Below are positions 5,646 through 11,992 of a stretch of 13,976 nucleotides of DNA, piece after piece; position 1 is the stretch's first letter, and every line of letters begins with the position of its first letter. Under the pieces are notes generated by a model. That model saw only the letters and a program-made list of their open reading frames with translations. It was not told the origin of the DNA and did not search any database. The translations under genes and the position numbers were made by a program. The DNA lies in the NCBI GenBank assembly GCA_965370715.1, contig CBDUVQ010000017.1, forward strand, positions 1 through 13,976, in the 5' to 3' direction. This stretch comes from JAFCBV01 sp965370715. Its GTDB lineage: Archaea > EX4484-52 > B79-G9.

Positions 5646-6526
5646 GTAAAAAGCCTAAAGTCCTTTTCATAGCCCCTGCACAGCCTTCCAAAACAACCCA
5701 GATGATTCTTGAAGAAGCAGAAAAAGAGTTCGACTGCTCTCTTGTGCCGATTTACGAGTTGACTATTGGCATGAACAAGGGAAAAATAAAAATAATGCAT
5801 AAGGGCAAAGAACTGAAAGGCTATGACTATGTTTTTCCAAGAATAGATTCCAAGCGCGCTGAATACGGGTTTGACATAATAAGCGCATTTGATTATACAG
5901 GCGTAAAAAAGCCATATCCTGCAAAAACTATTCACATTGCGCACGACAAGTTCTTGACAGGGCTTGTGCTTTCCAAAGAAGGCATCCCTACGCCTAAAAC
6001 ATATCTTGCAAAAACAAAGGAAGCGCTTCGTGACTTGTCCAAACAGATAAAATTCCCGACAATGATGAAGATGCTTTCAGGATCCGGAGGGCGGGGGATA
6101 ATCTATGTAAAGGACATTGATGCCCTGGAGTCCATAATGAGCTCTTTTGAAATACTCAGGCAGCACATAATTGTTCAGGAGTTTGTTGAAAGCGGCGGCG
6201 AAGACATACGGGTTATTGTTGCAGGAGACGCCATTATCGGGGCAATGAAGCGCGTCGCAAAAAGCGGTGAAAAGCGGGCAAACATATGCGCCGGCGGCAG
6301 CGGGGAGCGCTATGTCCCAGAAGATGAAATAAAAAAGCTTGCCCTAAAAACAGCAAAAGTTCTTGATGCACGGCTTTGTGCGGTCGATATCATAGAAAGC
6401 GCGAAAGGTCCTGTTGTCCTTGAGGCAAACATAAATTTCGGCATACAGGGAATTTCAAAAGCAACTGACTCGAACATTGCAAAGAAAATTGTCGATTTCA
6501 TAGCCGATGAAATAAAAAGCAAATAG
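5642..6526 (+). CDS. rimK: RimK-family ATP-grasp amino-acid ligase
   Basis: A 294-residue ATP-grasp enzyme of the RimK/LysX group. The N-terminal domain (about 1-100) ends with HDKFLTGLVLSKEGIPTPKT, typical of the group. The catalytic part has MMKMLSGSGGRGI (K143 and the glycine-rich loop), VQEFVESGGEDIRV (acid plus R190), AMKRVA...RANICAGG (R204, N214), and AVDII with VLEANINFG, giving D249, E261 and N263 as metal ligands. All expected residues are present, so it should be active. Characterised relatives use ATP to form an acyl phosphate and join it to an amino acid: RimK adds glutamates to ribosomal protein S6, LysX and MptN act on carrier protein or cofactor. The substrate here cannot be read from the sequence. 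It is coupled to the degenerate paralogue upstream and followed after 13 nt by a zinc hydrolase. Confidence 0.88.
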   Translation: MSKKPKVLFIAPAQPSKTTQMILEEAEKEFDCSLVPIYELTIGMNKGKIKIMHKGKELKGYDYVFPRIDSKRAEYGFDIISAFDYTGVKKPYPAKTIHIAHDKFLTGLVLSKEGIPTPKTYLAKTKEALRDLSKQIKFPTMMKMLSGSGGRGIIYVKDIDALESIMSSFEILRQHIIVQEFVESGGEDIRVIVAGDAIIGAMKRVAKSGEKRANICAGGSGERYVPEDEIKKLALKTAKVLDARLCAVDIIESAKGPVVLEANINFGIQGISKATDSNIAKKIVDFIADEIKSK

Positions 6527-6539
6527 AGAAAGTATTGTT

Positions 6540-7574
6540 ATGAGCAATGTACAAATTAGTTTTCTTGATGCCGGGGAAGTTCCCGGAGGGTCTGTGAAGA
6601 TAAATTATTTTTCGTTTAAGGGTGAAAAGAACGGACCAAAAATGTTTTTGGTTGCAGGCATTCACGGGCATGAACTTACAGGGATTGAAGTTGCAAGAAG
6701 GCTTTGCACTTTCTTCTCACGCCACGACATAACCGGTGAGTTGACAATTGTGCCTGTTGCAAACCCTGTCGCATTCTCCACAAAGCAGCGCTGCACAGCC
6801 TATGACAATATGGATCTGAACCGCTGTTTTCCGGGCAATCCTCACGGCAGCATAACAGAAAGAATGGGTTCTGTGCTGTACAATCTGTTCAAAAGCCATG
6901 ACTTCGGCATAGACATTCACGGTGGGCCTGAAGGAAGGCTTCTTCTGCCTCACACGCGCATAATCAAATCAAATGATGTAAAGAAGATAAGAGTGCTTTC
7001 AAGGATTTTCGGGACTCTTGTCTCAATGATGAGAGACGGCAGGGAAAGTATGCTTTCAGTTTACGCAACAAATGACGGCATCCCGACAATGCCTGTAGAA
7101 CTCGGGGAAGCGTACAGGCTTGATGAAAAATTCGTGCAGGCAGGCCTCTTCGGCGTGCTCAATGTAATGCGCTATCACGGCATGATAAGCGGGACAGCGA
7201 ACATACCTGACGCGCAGTTCGTGCTAAAAACAAGAGTGAACCTGCGGACAAAGTCAACAGGGCTTTTCTTCCCAAGGGTGCAATTGGGTGATTTTGTAAG
7301 AAAGGGGCAGCTTCTTGCAGAAATTGTTAACATGGAAGACGGAAATGTAGAGCGCGTGACCTCAAACAACCACGGCATTGTGCTTGCAGTACTCACCCAC
7401 AACATAGCACTCGCAGGCCAGATGGTCTCAAGTGTCCTTGACTTTGAAGGCTGCGACACAAACAAAGTTTCCCTGCAAAGGGGAAAGCACATAATCTACC
7501 ACAAAAGGCTCAGCGGAAATGTCATGGATCACTGGAATATGATAAGCCCCATTCTTTTCCAGAAAAAGCTGTGA
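6540..7574 (+). CDS. Aspartoacylase/succinylglutamate desuccinylase-like zinc hydrolase
   Basis: A 344-residue M14-like amidohydrolase. GIHGHELTG (residues 40-48) gives zinc ligands H42 and E45, the MDLNRCFPG block (91-99) contains the substrate-binding arginine, GIDIHGGPEG supplies H127, and PVELGEAYR (185-193) holds the likely catalytic Glu187. The C-terminal 110 residues look like the beta-rich barrel domain of this family (RTKSTGLFFPRVQLGDFVRK and following). Known relatives cleave the amide of N-acyl amino acids. In RimK-type gene sets such an enzyme is thought to process the substrate or remove the product of the ligase. It ends one base from the convergent HD gene, so it is the last gene of the operon. 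Confidence 0.87.
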   Translation: MSNVQISFLDAGEVPGGSVKINYFSFKGEKNGPKMFLVAGIHGHELTGIEVARRLCTFFSRHDITGELTIVPVANPVAFSTKQRCTAYDNMDLNRCFPGNPHGSITERMGSVLYNLFKSHDFGIDIHGGPEGRLLLPHTRIIKSNDVKKIRVLSRIFGTLVSMMRDGRESMLSVYATNDGIPTMPVELGEAYRLDEKFVQAGLFGVLNVMRYHGMISGTANIPDAQFVLKTRVNLRTKSTGLFFPRVQLGDFVRKGQLLAEIVNMEDGNVERVTSNNHGIVLAVLTHNIALAGQMVSSVLDFEGCDTNKVSLQRGKHIIYHKRLSGNVMDHWNMISPILFQKKL

Positions 7575-7575
7575 A

Positions 7576-8163
7576 TCAGGATTTCAGGTTTATTCCGTCG
7601 CGTATCTCCTCAATCATGGTCTTAAAGAGAAAATAATTTTTCTGCACCTGCTGTTTTGTATCCTCAAAGAAAATCGATTTGTAGTTCTCATCAACAAATT
7701 TTTCGATAGCGCGCACAACCTGCCCTGTGTTTGAGTACGGCAGGTTATGTGATGTTGTAATAAATGTCAGAAAACCATGCATTGAAATGCGCTCTATTGC
7801 CTCTGCATCGAAAATAATCTTTTCCTCCACTGTTTCAGGCTCCCCGTTCATTGTCCAGTCGCGCACTGTGTGTCGCTCGATTATTTTCTTTACTTTCTGG
7901 CGCCTCTTGAACTCAACCCTGTGCTCCTCAAGAAAGGTTTCAGCAATGTTCGCGCTCTCTGTAGCATGTGTTGCAATGTTTTTGCCGTCAAATGCCACAT
8001 CATGCATAATTGCGGCAATCTCAATAAGCTCAAGGTCCCCGCCATGAACTTTCTGAAGAATGCGCGCGCTCTTCAAAACCCTTTCTGCGTGTGGATAACC
8101 GGACAACCTGTCAGGACCCATCCTGTTTGAGACAAGCTTTTTTGCCTCGTCTATAAGCGCCAT
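7576..8163 (-). CDS. HD-domain metal-dependent phosphohydrolase
   Basis: A 195-residue single-domain HD protein. The metal-binding set is YPHAERVL (H25), AIMHDVAFDG (H54, D55), HATES (H66), ERHTVRD (H98) and IFDAEAIE (D119), in the order H...HD...D. It resembles the small HD hydrolases related to YedJ, whose natural substrates (nucleotides or other phosphate esters) are mostly undefined. The ATG at 8163 lies about 24 nt downstream of TTTATATC, suggesting a leaderless transcript. It is divergent from the MoaD-like gene and convergent with the zinc hydrolase, so it belongs to neither operon. Confidence 0.82.
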   Translation of the reverse strand: MALIDEAKKLVSNRMGPDRLSGYPHAERVLKSARILQKVHGGDLELIEIAAIMHDVAFDGKNIATHATESANIAETFLEEHRVEFKRRQKVKKIIERHTVRDWTMNGEPETVEEKIIFDAEAIERISMHGFLTFITTSHNLPYSNTGQVVRAIEKFVDENYKSIFFEDTKQQVQKNYFLFKTMIEEIRDGINLKS

Positions 8164-8182
8164 ACAACAATAGGGGATTCAA

Positions 8183-8224
8183 GATATAAATTCGTGATAT
8201 TTGCGCCCGTAAAATCATATAAAA
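8183..8224. promoter_or_regulatory. Divergent pair of leaderless promoters
   Basis: On the complement, TTTATATC (8190-8183) lies about 24 nt before the HD-gene ATG at 8163. On the plus strand, CATATAAAA (8216-8224) is centred about 26 nt before the MoaD-like ATG at 8246. Neither start codon has a convincing Shine-Dalgarno motif. Confidence 0.5.
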
Positions 8225-8245
8225 TTCATTCTGTCTTCAGGTCAT

Positions 8246-8512
8246 ATGGCAAGAAGAATTTGTGTGAATGTGGAGTTTTTTGCATCCATCCGGGACAAGA
8301 CACAGAAAAATCATGAAAGTATGGTTCTTGCAGACGGAAGCTCGCTTCAGAACCTCTATGATGCCCTGGATGAAAAATATCCTTCGGCATTCGCGCTCTC
8401 AATGAATGAATTTGTCTTTGTTGTCAACAACAAAAAGGCAGACCCGAAAAAGATTCTTCTTCTTCACGACAAAGACAGCATATCGATTTTCCCGTTTGTT
8501 GGTGGAGGGTAG
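8246..8512 (+). CDS. MoaD/ThiS-family ubiquitin-fold sulfur carrier (SAMP-like)
   Basis: An 88-residue beta-grasp protein. It opens ICVNVEFFASIRD, carries a central helix (SLQNLYDALDEKY), and ends DKDSISIFPFVGGG. The glycine C-terminus is the signature of MoaD/ThiS and of archaeal SAMP proteins: the terminal Gly is adenylated by an E1-like enzyme and then carries sulfur as a thiocarboxylate for molybdopterin or tRNA thiolation, or is conjugated to lysines. No E1-like gene or molybdopterin synthase large subunit lies in this window, so the role cannot be fixed. The last residue is Gly directly before the stop, so no processing is needed. Confidence 0.85.
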   Translation: MARRICVNVEFFASIRDKTQKNHESMVLADGSSLQNLYDALDEKYPSAFALSMNEFVFVVNNKKADPKKILLLHDKDSISIFPFVGGG

Positions 8513-8573
8513 TACAGGGCTACACTCAGAAAAAACAAACGCGCCAGAACAGCTTAAACAAGCACAAAATAGG

Positions 8574-8589
8574 TAGTACCCACATACTA
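8574..8589. repeat. Palindromic operator candidate, copy 1 (TAGTA-N6-TACTA)
   Basis: TAGTA-cccaca-TACTA. It lies immediately upstream of the TATA-like TTTTATATAG. The two half-sites are offset by 11 bases, about one helical turn, as for a dimeric DNA-binding protein. Confidence 0.55.
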
Positions 8590-8590
8590 T

Positions 8591-8598
8591 TTTTATAT
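8591..8598 (+). promoter_or_regulatory. TATA-like box between operator copies 1 and 2
   Basis: TTTTATAT on the plus strand (ATATAAAA on the minus). It overlaps the first base of operator copy 2. A plus-strand transcript would start near 8622 and run toward the 3' end of the TIM-barrel gene as antisense RNA; a minus-strand transcript would run toward the MoaD-like gene. Direction cannot be decided. Confidence 0.35.
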
Positions 8599-8613
8599 AG
8601 TAGAAGCATACTA
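8598..8613. repeat. Palindromic operator candidate, copy 2 (TAGTA-N6-TACTA)
   Basis: TAGTA-gaagca-TACTA, starting exactly 24 bases after copy 1, so both copies face the same side of the helix. The spacer ends in CA as in copies 1 and 3, and copies 1-3 all continue with T after TACTA. Confidence 0.55.
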
Positions 8614-8707
8614 TTTTTTCGTATATCCCTCTATTTTAGGGGTCCAAAAAATCAAAAATCGCGGTCAAACAAATTTGCTCTATTTTGCCAAAATGATTTT
8701 GAAAAAC

Positions 8708-8723
8708 TAGTATGCCCATACTA
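8708..8723. repeat. Palindromic operator candidate, copy 3 (TAGTA-N6-TACTA)
   Basis: TAGTA-tgccca-TACTA; here the symmetry extends to a perfect 7-bp inverted repeat TAGTATG-cc-CATACTA. It ends 8 bases before the stop codon of the TIM-barrel gene. Confidence 0.55.
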
Positions 8724-8731
8724 TGAGGTTA

Positions 8732-10795
8732 TTACCTTGCCTTTCCGCGCAGCCATTCGGCAAGCTTGCCCTTTTTGGCAGCCTCTGTAGAAATCATGCC
8801 GTGCGTCTCCTCTGGTATTGCAGTCATGCCCTCGAGAGAGTCATACGCGTGCTCGCGCATATTAACCATCTGTTGTGCCTCAAACATATTATCCAGCCCG
8901 TAGAACTTGGGCGGAAGCTTCTCAGGATCTGTGTTTATTTCAAGTTCGCGCACGAGTTCGCGGAACGCTATGGCACTCTGCTTGGGGCCGTATGAGCCCA
9001 TTTCCCAAACAATGTATGCATCTTTCATTCCCTTCTGACGAAGCTGGTGCATCCGGCGATAGATGACCTTCATGTCTCTCGAGAAAGGCTCAAGCGGGGC
9101 ATGGGCCCCCATTATGGGACGAGGTGCGTTTATGTGAAGAATATTTATGTACTTTCCGTGGCCCTCCTTCAATGTAGCTATGTCATCTCCCACCCAAATA
9201 TAGTTGACTGTCAAATGCTCAAAATCCATGCAATATGATGTGTACGCGCCCTTGTCAAGATGCTTTACAAGAAGGACATGGTCGTGCGCAGTCATTATTC
9301 TTAACTGTCCTTCCTGCCCCTGCGGCGGCATGGCAGTCTCAATGAAAATCTGTATCTTGCCCTCTTTCAGGTAATCATAAACAGAAATGTCTTTTTTAAG
9401 ATCCGGATCATCTGTCTTCATTGACCAGATCGGATTGTCTGTAAAAAGATGGCCTTGAATATATTTCGCAGCAACTGCTGTTATCAGCCTTTCAACAAGC
9501 TTCATTGTCTTTGTATTCTCTTTATGTTTTCCTTTTTCATCATAGTAATATTCCTTACCAATATCAGCGCGCCATATTATCCAATCAGGCTCATACTCCA
9601 TGCCAACTATGTCTTTCCAAAGCGGGTCTTGTGTCAGCCACATATATTTTGCAATTACTTTGTAAGCAGTCTCTTCTTCACACTGGGAACCGTGACGAAC
9701 CCAGTAGTCGTAAATGTGATAAAAATCATAATTAATGAGATAACGTGCCGGACCTTCTATTTCCTTTAATTCTCTTTCGAGATTTTTGTCTTCATGAATC
9801 AGCTTGCTGTTAATTTGTTGTCTATTTGTATATGCATCCAAAGAAGATAATTGGCTCTGAAGCACATCTAATTCTTGTTGTAATGCATCTATTGGCTTGT
9901 TTTGTTTTTCATACATCTGTATTTGTTCATTTAAAAAAGAGATTCTTTTAAGAAAGGGTTGTTTTTGTCGGAGAACTTCGGCATCAATCAATTTTTGCAT
10001 TTTTTCTCCAAATATTTGCTCTTTATTTTTCAGAGCATCTGCACCCTCTTTGTATCCAGAACCTTTTTGCAAAAGCATGAATTGGTCAAAATAGTTTATT
10101 GTCCCTACATCCCCGGGCGCACCCATTGCATTGAACATGACATTAATGAATTTTGCAATAAACCAGTCCTGCAAGCCATTAAACATTTTTCCATTAGGAT
10201 CTCTCCTTAAACAAGTCATTTTACCTCTTGCAGGATCTTTATACGCTCCGCTGTCGAACTCTTTCATAAACGCCCCCAAATTCAACCCATCGTGACTAAC
10301 CTGCGCAACCCTCGGCTCCTGCTGCCCGACCTTGAATGTGACGTGCGGCCTTATCTGGGATGATGTGTGAAAAAGAACAAACTTGGTTTCCACAAGCTTT
10401 CTTCCGGAATACGCGCCCTTTGTGAGCTTTTCGTGCATTATCTTCCAGTCATATGCGCGCGCTATGCACAGGTCCATGTCAGTTGACAGGTGAAGCCCAA
10501 TCTCAAACTTTCGCCCTGTTGTAACATCCCCTTGCGCCTTTTTTATGTGCGCGACCTGCTCCTTTAGCTCTGCCTCGAACATTTCAGAAAGTGCCTCATA
10601 ATCAATCATAGCAAATTCAAAGCCCATTCTGGATGCTTTGGCAATTTTTCGCGCAATACCCATGTTGATGAGTTTTTCATCGCCCTGCCCAAACTGGGCA
10701 AAGCCGGGGCTTGCCCCGATAATATATCCTTTGGGCTTGTTCTTCTCGTCCCAGCGCTCGTCCTTGTATTTTGGCTCTTCTTTATCTTCAGGCAA
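8732..10795 (-). CDS. Large TIM-barrel (AP endonuclease 2/xylose isomerase-like) protein with coiled-coil insertion
   Basis: A 687-residue protein, much larger than the roughly 280-residue single-domain members. The N-terminal part has GYIIGASPGFAQFG, GFEFAMIDYEAL and FEIGLHLSTDMD (H102), resembling early strands of a metal-binding TIM barrel. The C-terminal part has FIETAM (E486), AHDHVLLVKH, CMDFEHL (D524, H527), ILHIN (H554), and IVWEMGS (E598), the E...D-x-x-H...H...E order of metal ligands in this superfamily. Between them residues about 250-350 are a charged Gln/Glu/Lys-rich coiled coil whose DNA is more AT-rich than the flanks, apparently an insertion. An isomerase or hydrolase role is possible but not shown. 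Start: an in-frame TTG at 10846 would lie upstream of a TATA box, so the TTG at 10795, five bases after GGTG, is preferred. Confidence 0.68.
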   Translation of the reverse strand: MPEDKEEPKYKDERWDEKNKPKGYIIGASPGFAQFGQGDEKLINMGIARKIAKASRMGFEFAMIDYEALSEMFEAELKEQVAHIKKAQGDVTTGRKFEIGLHLSTDMDLCIARAYDWKIMHEKLTKGAYSGRKLVETKFVLFHTSSQIRPHVTFKVGQQEPRVAQVSHDGLNLGAFMKEFDSGAYKDPARGKMTCLRRDPNGKMFNGLQDWFIAKFINVMFNAMGAPGDVGTINYFDQFMLLQKGSGYKEGADALKNKEQIFGEKMQKLIDAEVLRQKQPFLKRISFLNEQIQMYEKQNKPIDALQQELDVLQSQLSSLDAYTNRQQINSKLIHEDKNLERELKEIEGPARYLINYDFYHIYDYWVRHGSQCEEETAYKVIAKYMWLTQDPLWKDIVGMEYEPDWIIWRADIGKEYYYDEKGKHKENTKTMKLVERLITAVAAKYIQGHLFTDNPIWSMKTDDPDLKKDISVYDYLKEGKIQIFIETAMPPQGQEGQLRIMTAHDHVLLVKHLDKGAYTSYCMDFEHLTVNYIWVGDDIATLKEGHGKYINILHINAPRPIMGAHAPLEPFSRDMKVIYRRMHQLRQKGMKDAYIVWEMGSYGPKQSAIAFRELVRELEINTDPEKLPPKFYGLDNMFEAQQMVNMREHAYDSLEGMTAIPEETHGMISTEAAKKGKLAEWLRGKAR

Positions 10796-10800
10796 AAAAA

Positions 10801-10858
10801 CACCGCTATTAAATTCAACTTCTACAAATGTTATATATAACAGCAATCCGTATAAATA
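10801..10858. promoter_or_regulatory. Divergent promoters and GGTG ribosome site
   Basis: TTATATATAA (10831-10840) is placed about 26 nt before a minus-strand transcription start near 10809; GCGGTG at 10806-10801 then precedes the TTG at 10795 by five bases. On the plus strand TATAAATA at 10851-10858 predicts a start near 10881 for the gene beginning at 10903. The two promoters nearly overlap, so the two genes could be co-regulated. Confidence 0.5.
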
Positions 10859-10902
10859 TTATAGAAACATACTGTGTGATTGCCTTGAGCTTCCTAGACA
10901 AG

Positions 10903-11451
10903 ATGAAAAACAAAATTAAGGGAAAAAGTATTGATGAGGAAATTAATTCTGTCTTAAGGGACGAAGATTCTTACTCAAAACGCGTCCTTGACGCAAACCA
11001 AAGGCCGCAAAAAAACGATGCTGAACCCAGACAGCTTGGCAAACTACCATCTGCTCAAAATGCCATGTCAGCACCACCAATGCAAAGCACAGACAGAGCC
11101 TATGAAAACGCGAACACAAGCCCGCTTCTGAAATCGAGGCAAGGTATACCGCAACAACAGGCAGAACCCAACCTGCCTAATGAAGAAGAATTCATGAGGC
11201 AAAGGTTTGGAGCAGACCAGATAGAAGACAAGGATGTTCCTCCTCCTCCAGACCTGATAGGATTGCCTGGGGCAAATGTGGAAAAAGAAAACATGCTTTC
11301 AAGGCACGAAACCTCCCTCACACACAGGCAAGACCTTGGTTCAGATGACGTGCTTAATGAACTGCTTCTTTCAATGAAAGACCTTCGCGCGCAAAACAAC
11401 CACATAATTGACCTGCTTAGAAATATGCAGGATAGATTGAGTAAGCACTAA
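10903..11451 (+). CDS. Hypothetical Pro/Gln-rich, mostly disordered protein with C-terminal helix
   Basis: A 182-residue protein, not recognised. The first 30 residues are charged (MKNKIKGKSIDEEI), residues about 35-130 are rich in Pro, Gln, Asn and Ser and include a VPPPPDLIGLP run, suggesting disorder. The last 35 residues (DVLNELLLSMKDLRAQNN and following) have a clean heptad pattern typical of a coiled-coil helix. No signal peptide or membrane segment. An ATG at 10828 is in frame but lies upstream of the TATA box at 10851, so the ATG at 10903 is used. It shares a promoter region with the TIM-barrel gene, whose insertion is also a coiled coil, so a physical interaction is conceivable but unproven. 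Confidence 0.6.
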   Translation: MKNKIKGKSIDEEINSVLRDEDSYSKRVLDANQRPQKNDAEPRQLGKLPSAQNAMSAPPMQSTDRAYENANTSPLLKSRQGIPQQQAEPNLPNEEEFMRQRFGADQIEDKDVPPPPDLIGLPGANVEKENMLSRHETSLTHRQDLGSDDVLNELLLSMKDLRAQNNHIIDLLRNMQDRLSKH

Positions 11452-11455
11452 CAAA

Positions 11456-11489
11456 ACAAAAATCAAAAGCCGAGCTCAACAGCCCGACT
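11456..11489 (-). terminator. Possible terminator for the MC1 gene
   Basis: On the complement, an imperfect hairpin (arms 11489-11481 and 11476-11468, seven of nine positions paired, loop GTTG) lies 23 bases after the MC1 stop and is followed by TTTTGATTTTTGTTTTG. The T-rich tail is the more archaeal part of the signal. Confidence 0.35.
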
Positions 11490-11511
11490 CTAAAAAACAG
11501 GTTTCGAAATC

Positions 11512-11784
11512 TTATTTCTTCTTGAGTTTCTCAATTCCGACTTTCTTCACTTTAGGCTTCCAGACTTTGTCGCCCATCCAATCAGGTGCGTTTGCAGGTG
11601 TGGCAACCTTGACTCTTGAACCCTTGTAAATGTGGACTTTCTTTGTTCCACGCTCTCTAAGCCTGATATCTGACTCTCCGCGGTTTGCGGCTTTAAGCGC
11701 TGCCTGCCTTGGCTGCCTTCCGGAGAATACTCCGCTTTCTTTGCCGTTTTTGCTTCGCATAACAAAGTATCTTTTCTCTGCCAT
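11512..11784 (-). CDS. MC1-family archaeal chromosomal protein
   Basis: A 90-residue basic protein, about the length of Methanosarcina MC1 (93). It contains YFVMRSKNGKESGVFSG, the hallmark RQPRQAALKAANRG (about residues 23-36), IRLRERGTKKVHIYKG, and a lysine-rich tail after PDWMGDKVWKP. MC1 is a monomeric DNA-bending architectural protein that binds double-stranded DNA and favours curved or negatively supercoiled sites. The loop after AANRG is shorter than in Methanosarcina. Translation is strongly signalled: GGAGGT lies six bases before the ATG, the best ribosome site in the window, as expected for an abundant protein. Confidence 0.93.
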   Translation of the reverse strand: MAEKRYFVMRSKNGKESGVFSGRQPRQAALKAANRGESDIRLRERGTKKVHIYKGSRVKVATPANAPDWMGDKVWKPKVKKVGIEKLKKK

Positions 11785-11790
11785 CTGACT

Positions 11791-11796
11791 ACCTCC
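11791..11796 (-). promoter_or_regulatory. Strong Shine-Dalgarno motif of the MC1 gene
   Basis: GGAGGT on the complement, six bases before the ATG at 11784. Confidence 0.75.
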
Positions 11797-11818
11797 ATCC
11801 AGTTTGAACAGCGAACGT

Positions 11819-11890
11819 ACAATAAAGGATTGTGTTACGCGCGAACACTGCGACTGATACGTATTATATGTGTCTGCCAGTATTTATAAT
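11819..11890 (-). promoter_or_regulatory. MC1 promoter and leader region
   Basis: Two TATA-like elements are possible on the complement: TTATAAATA (11889-11881) and ACATATAATA (11872-11863), giving an untranslated leader of roughly 55-75 nt, the longest in this window. The leader contains ACAAT-cctttt-like symmetry: ACAAT-N5-ATTGT at 11819-11833. The same ACAAT/ATTGT half-sites occur in the ATPase operator at 3926-3948. Confidence 0.35.
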
Positions 11891-11929
11891 TTTTTTTTCG
11901 CTGTGCCACGCTGGAAAACAAAAATTAGC

Positions 11930-11988
11930 ATATTTATTAAAATATCTTAGCTAATATGGCTGTTGTAAAGTTGTCAAATACAGGATGA
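11930..11988 (+). promoter_or_regulatory. Promoter and leader of the DsbA-like gene, with a 10-codon upstream frame
   Basis: ATATTTATTA at 11930-11939 predicts a start near 11960. An ATG at 11956 opens a ten-codon frame (MAVVKLSNTG, stop TGA at 11986-11988) ending 4 bases before the DsbA-like ATG. GGATGATAA before that ATG is a weak Shine-Dalgarno match. The mini-frame may be fortuitous. Confidence 0.3.
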
Positions 11989-11992
11989 TAAA

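Larger units (their letters stand above)
8513..8731. other. 219-bp convergent intergenic region with repeated palindromes
   Basis: No credible protein gene. It contains three TAGTA-N6-TACTA palindromes (given separately), a TATA-like box at 8591-8598, a CCCT-ctatttt-AGGG hairpin (8627-8640), and two copies of CTCTATTTT (8629-8637 and 8678-8686). For a gap between two gene 3' ends it is unusually long and structured compared with the 1-20 bp convergent gaps elsewhere in the window. Confidence 0.6.

Noticed and set aside
8633..8715. 27-codon minus-strand frame starting at ATG 8715 in the operator region
   Set aside because: No ribosome site, no family resemblance, and it starts inside operator copy 3.
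8732..10846. TTG at 10846 as the start of the TIM-barrel gene
   Set aside because: The extra 17 codons run through a TATA-like box (10831-10840); TTG at 10795 has GGTG five bases upstream.
10828..11451. ATG at 10828 as the start of the Pro/Gln-rich protein
   Set aside because: It lies upstream of the TATA box at 10851-10858 and adds hydrophobic residues unlike the rest; ATG at 10903 fits the promoter.
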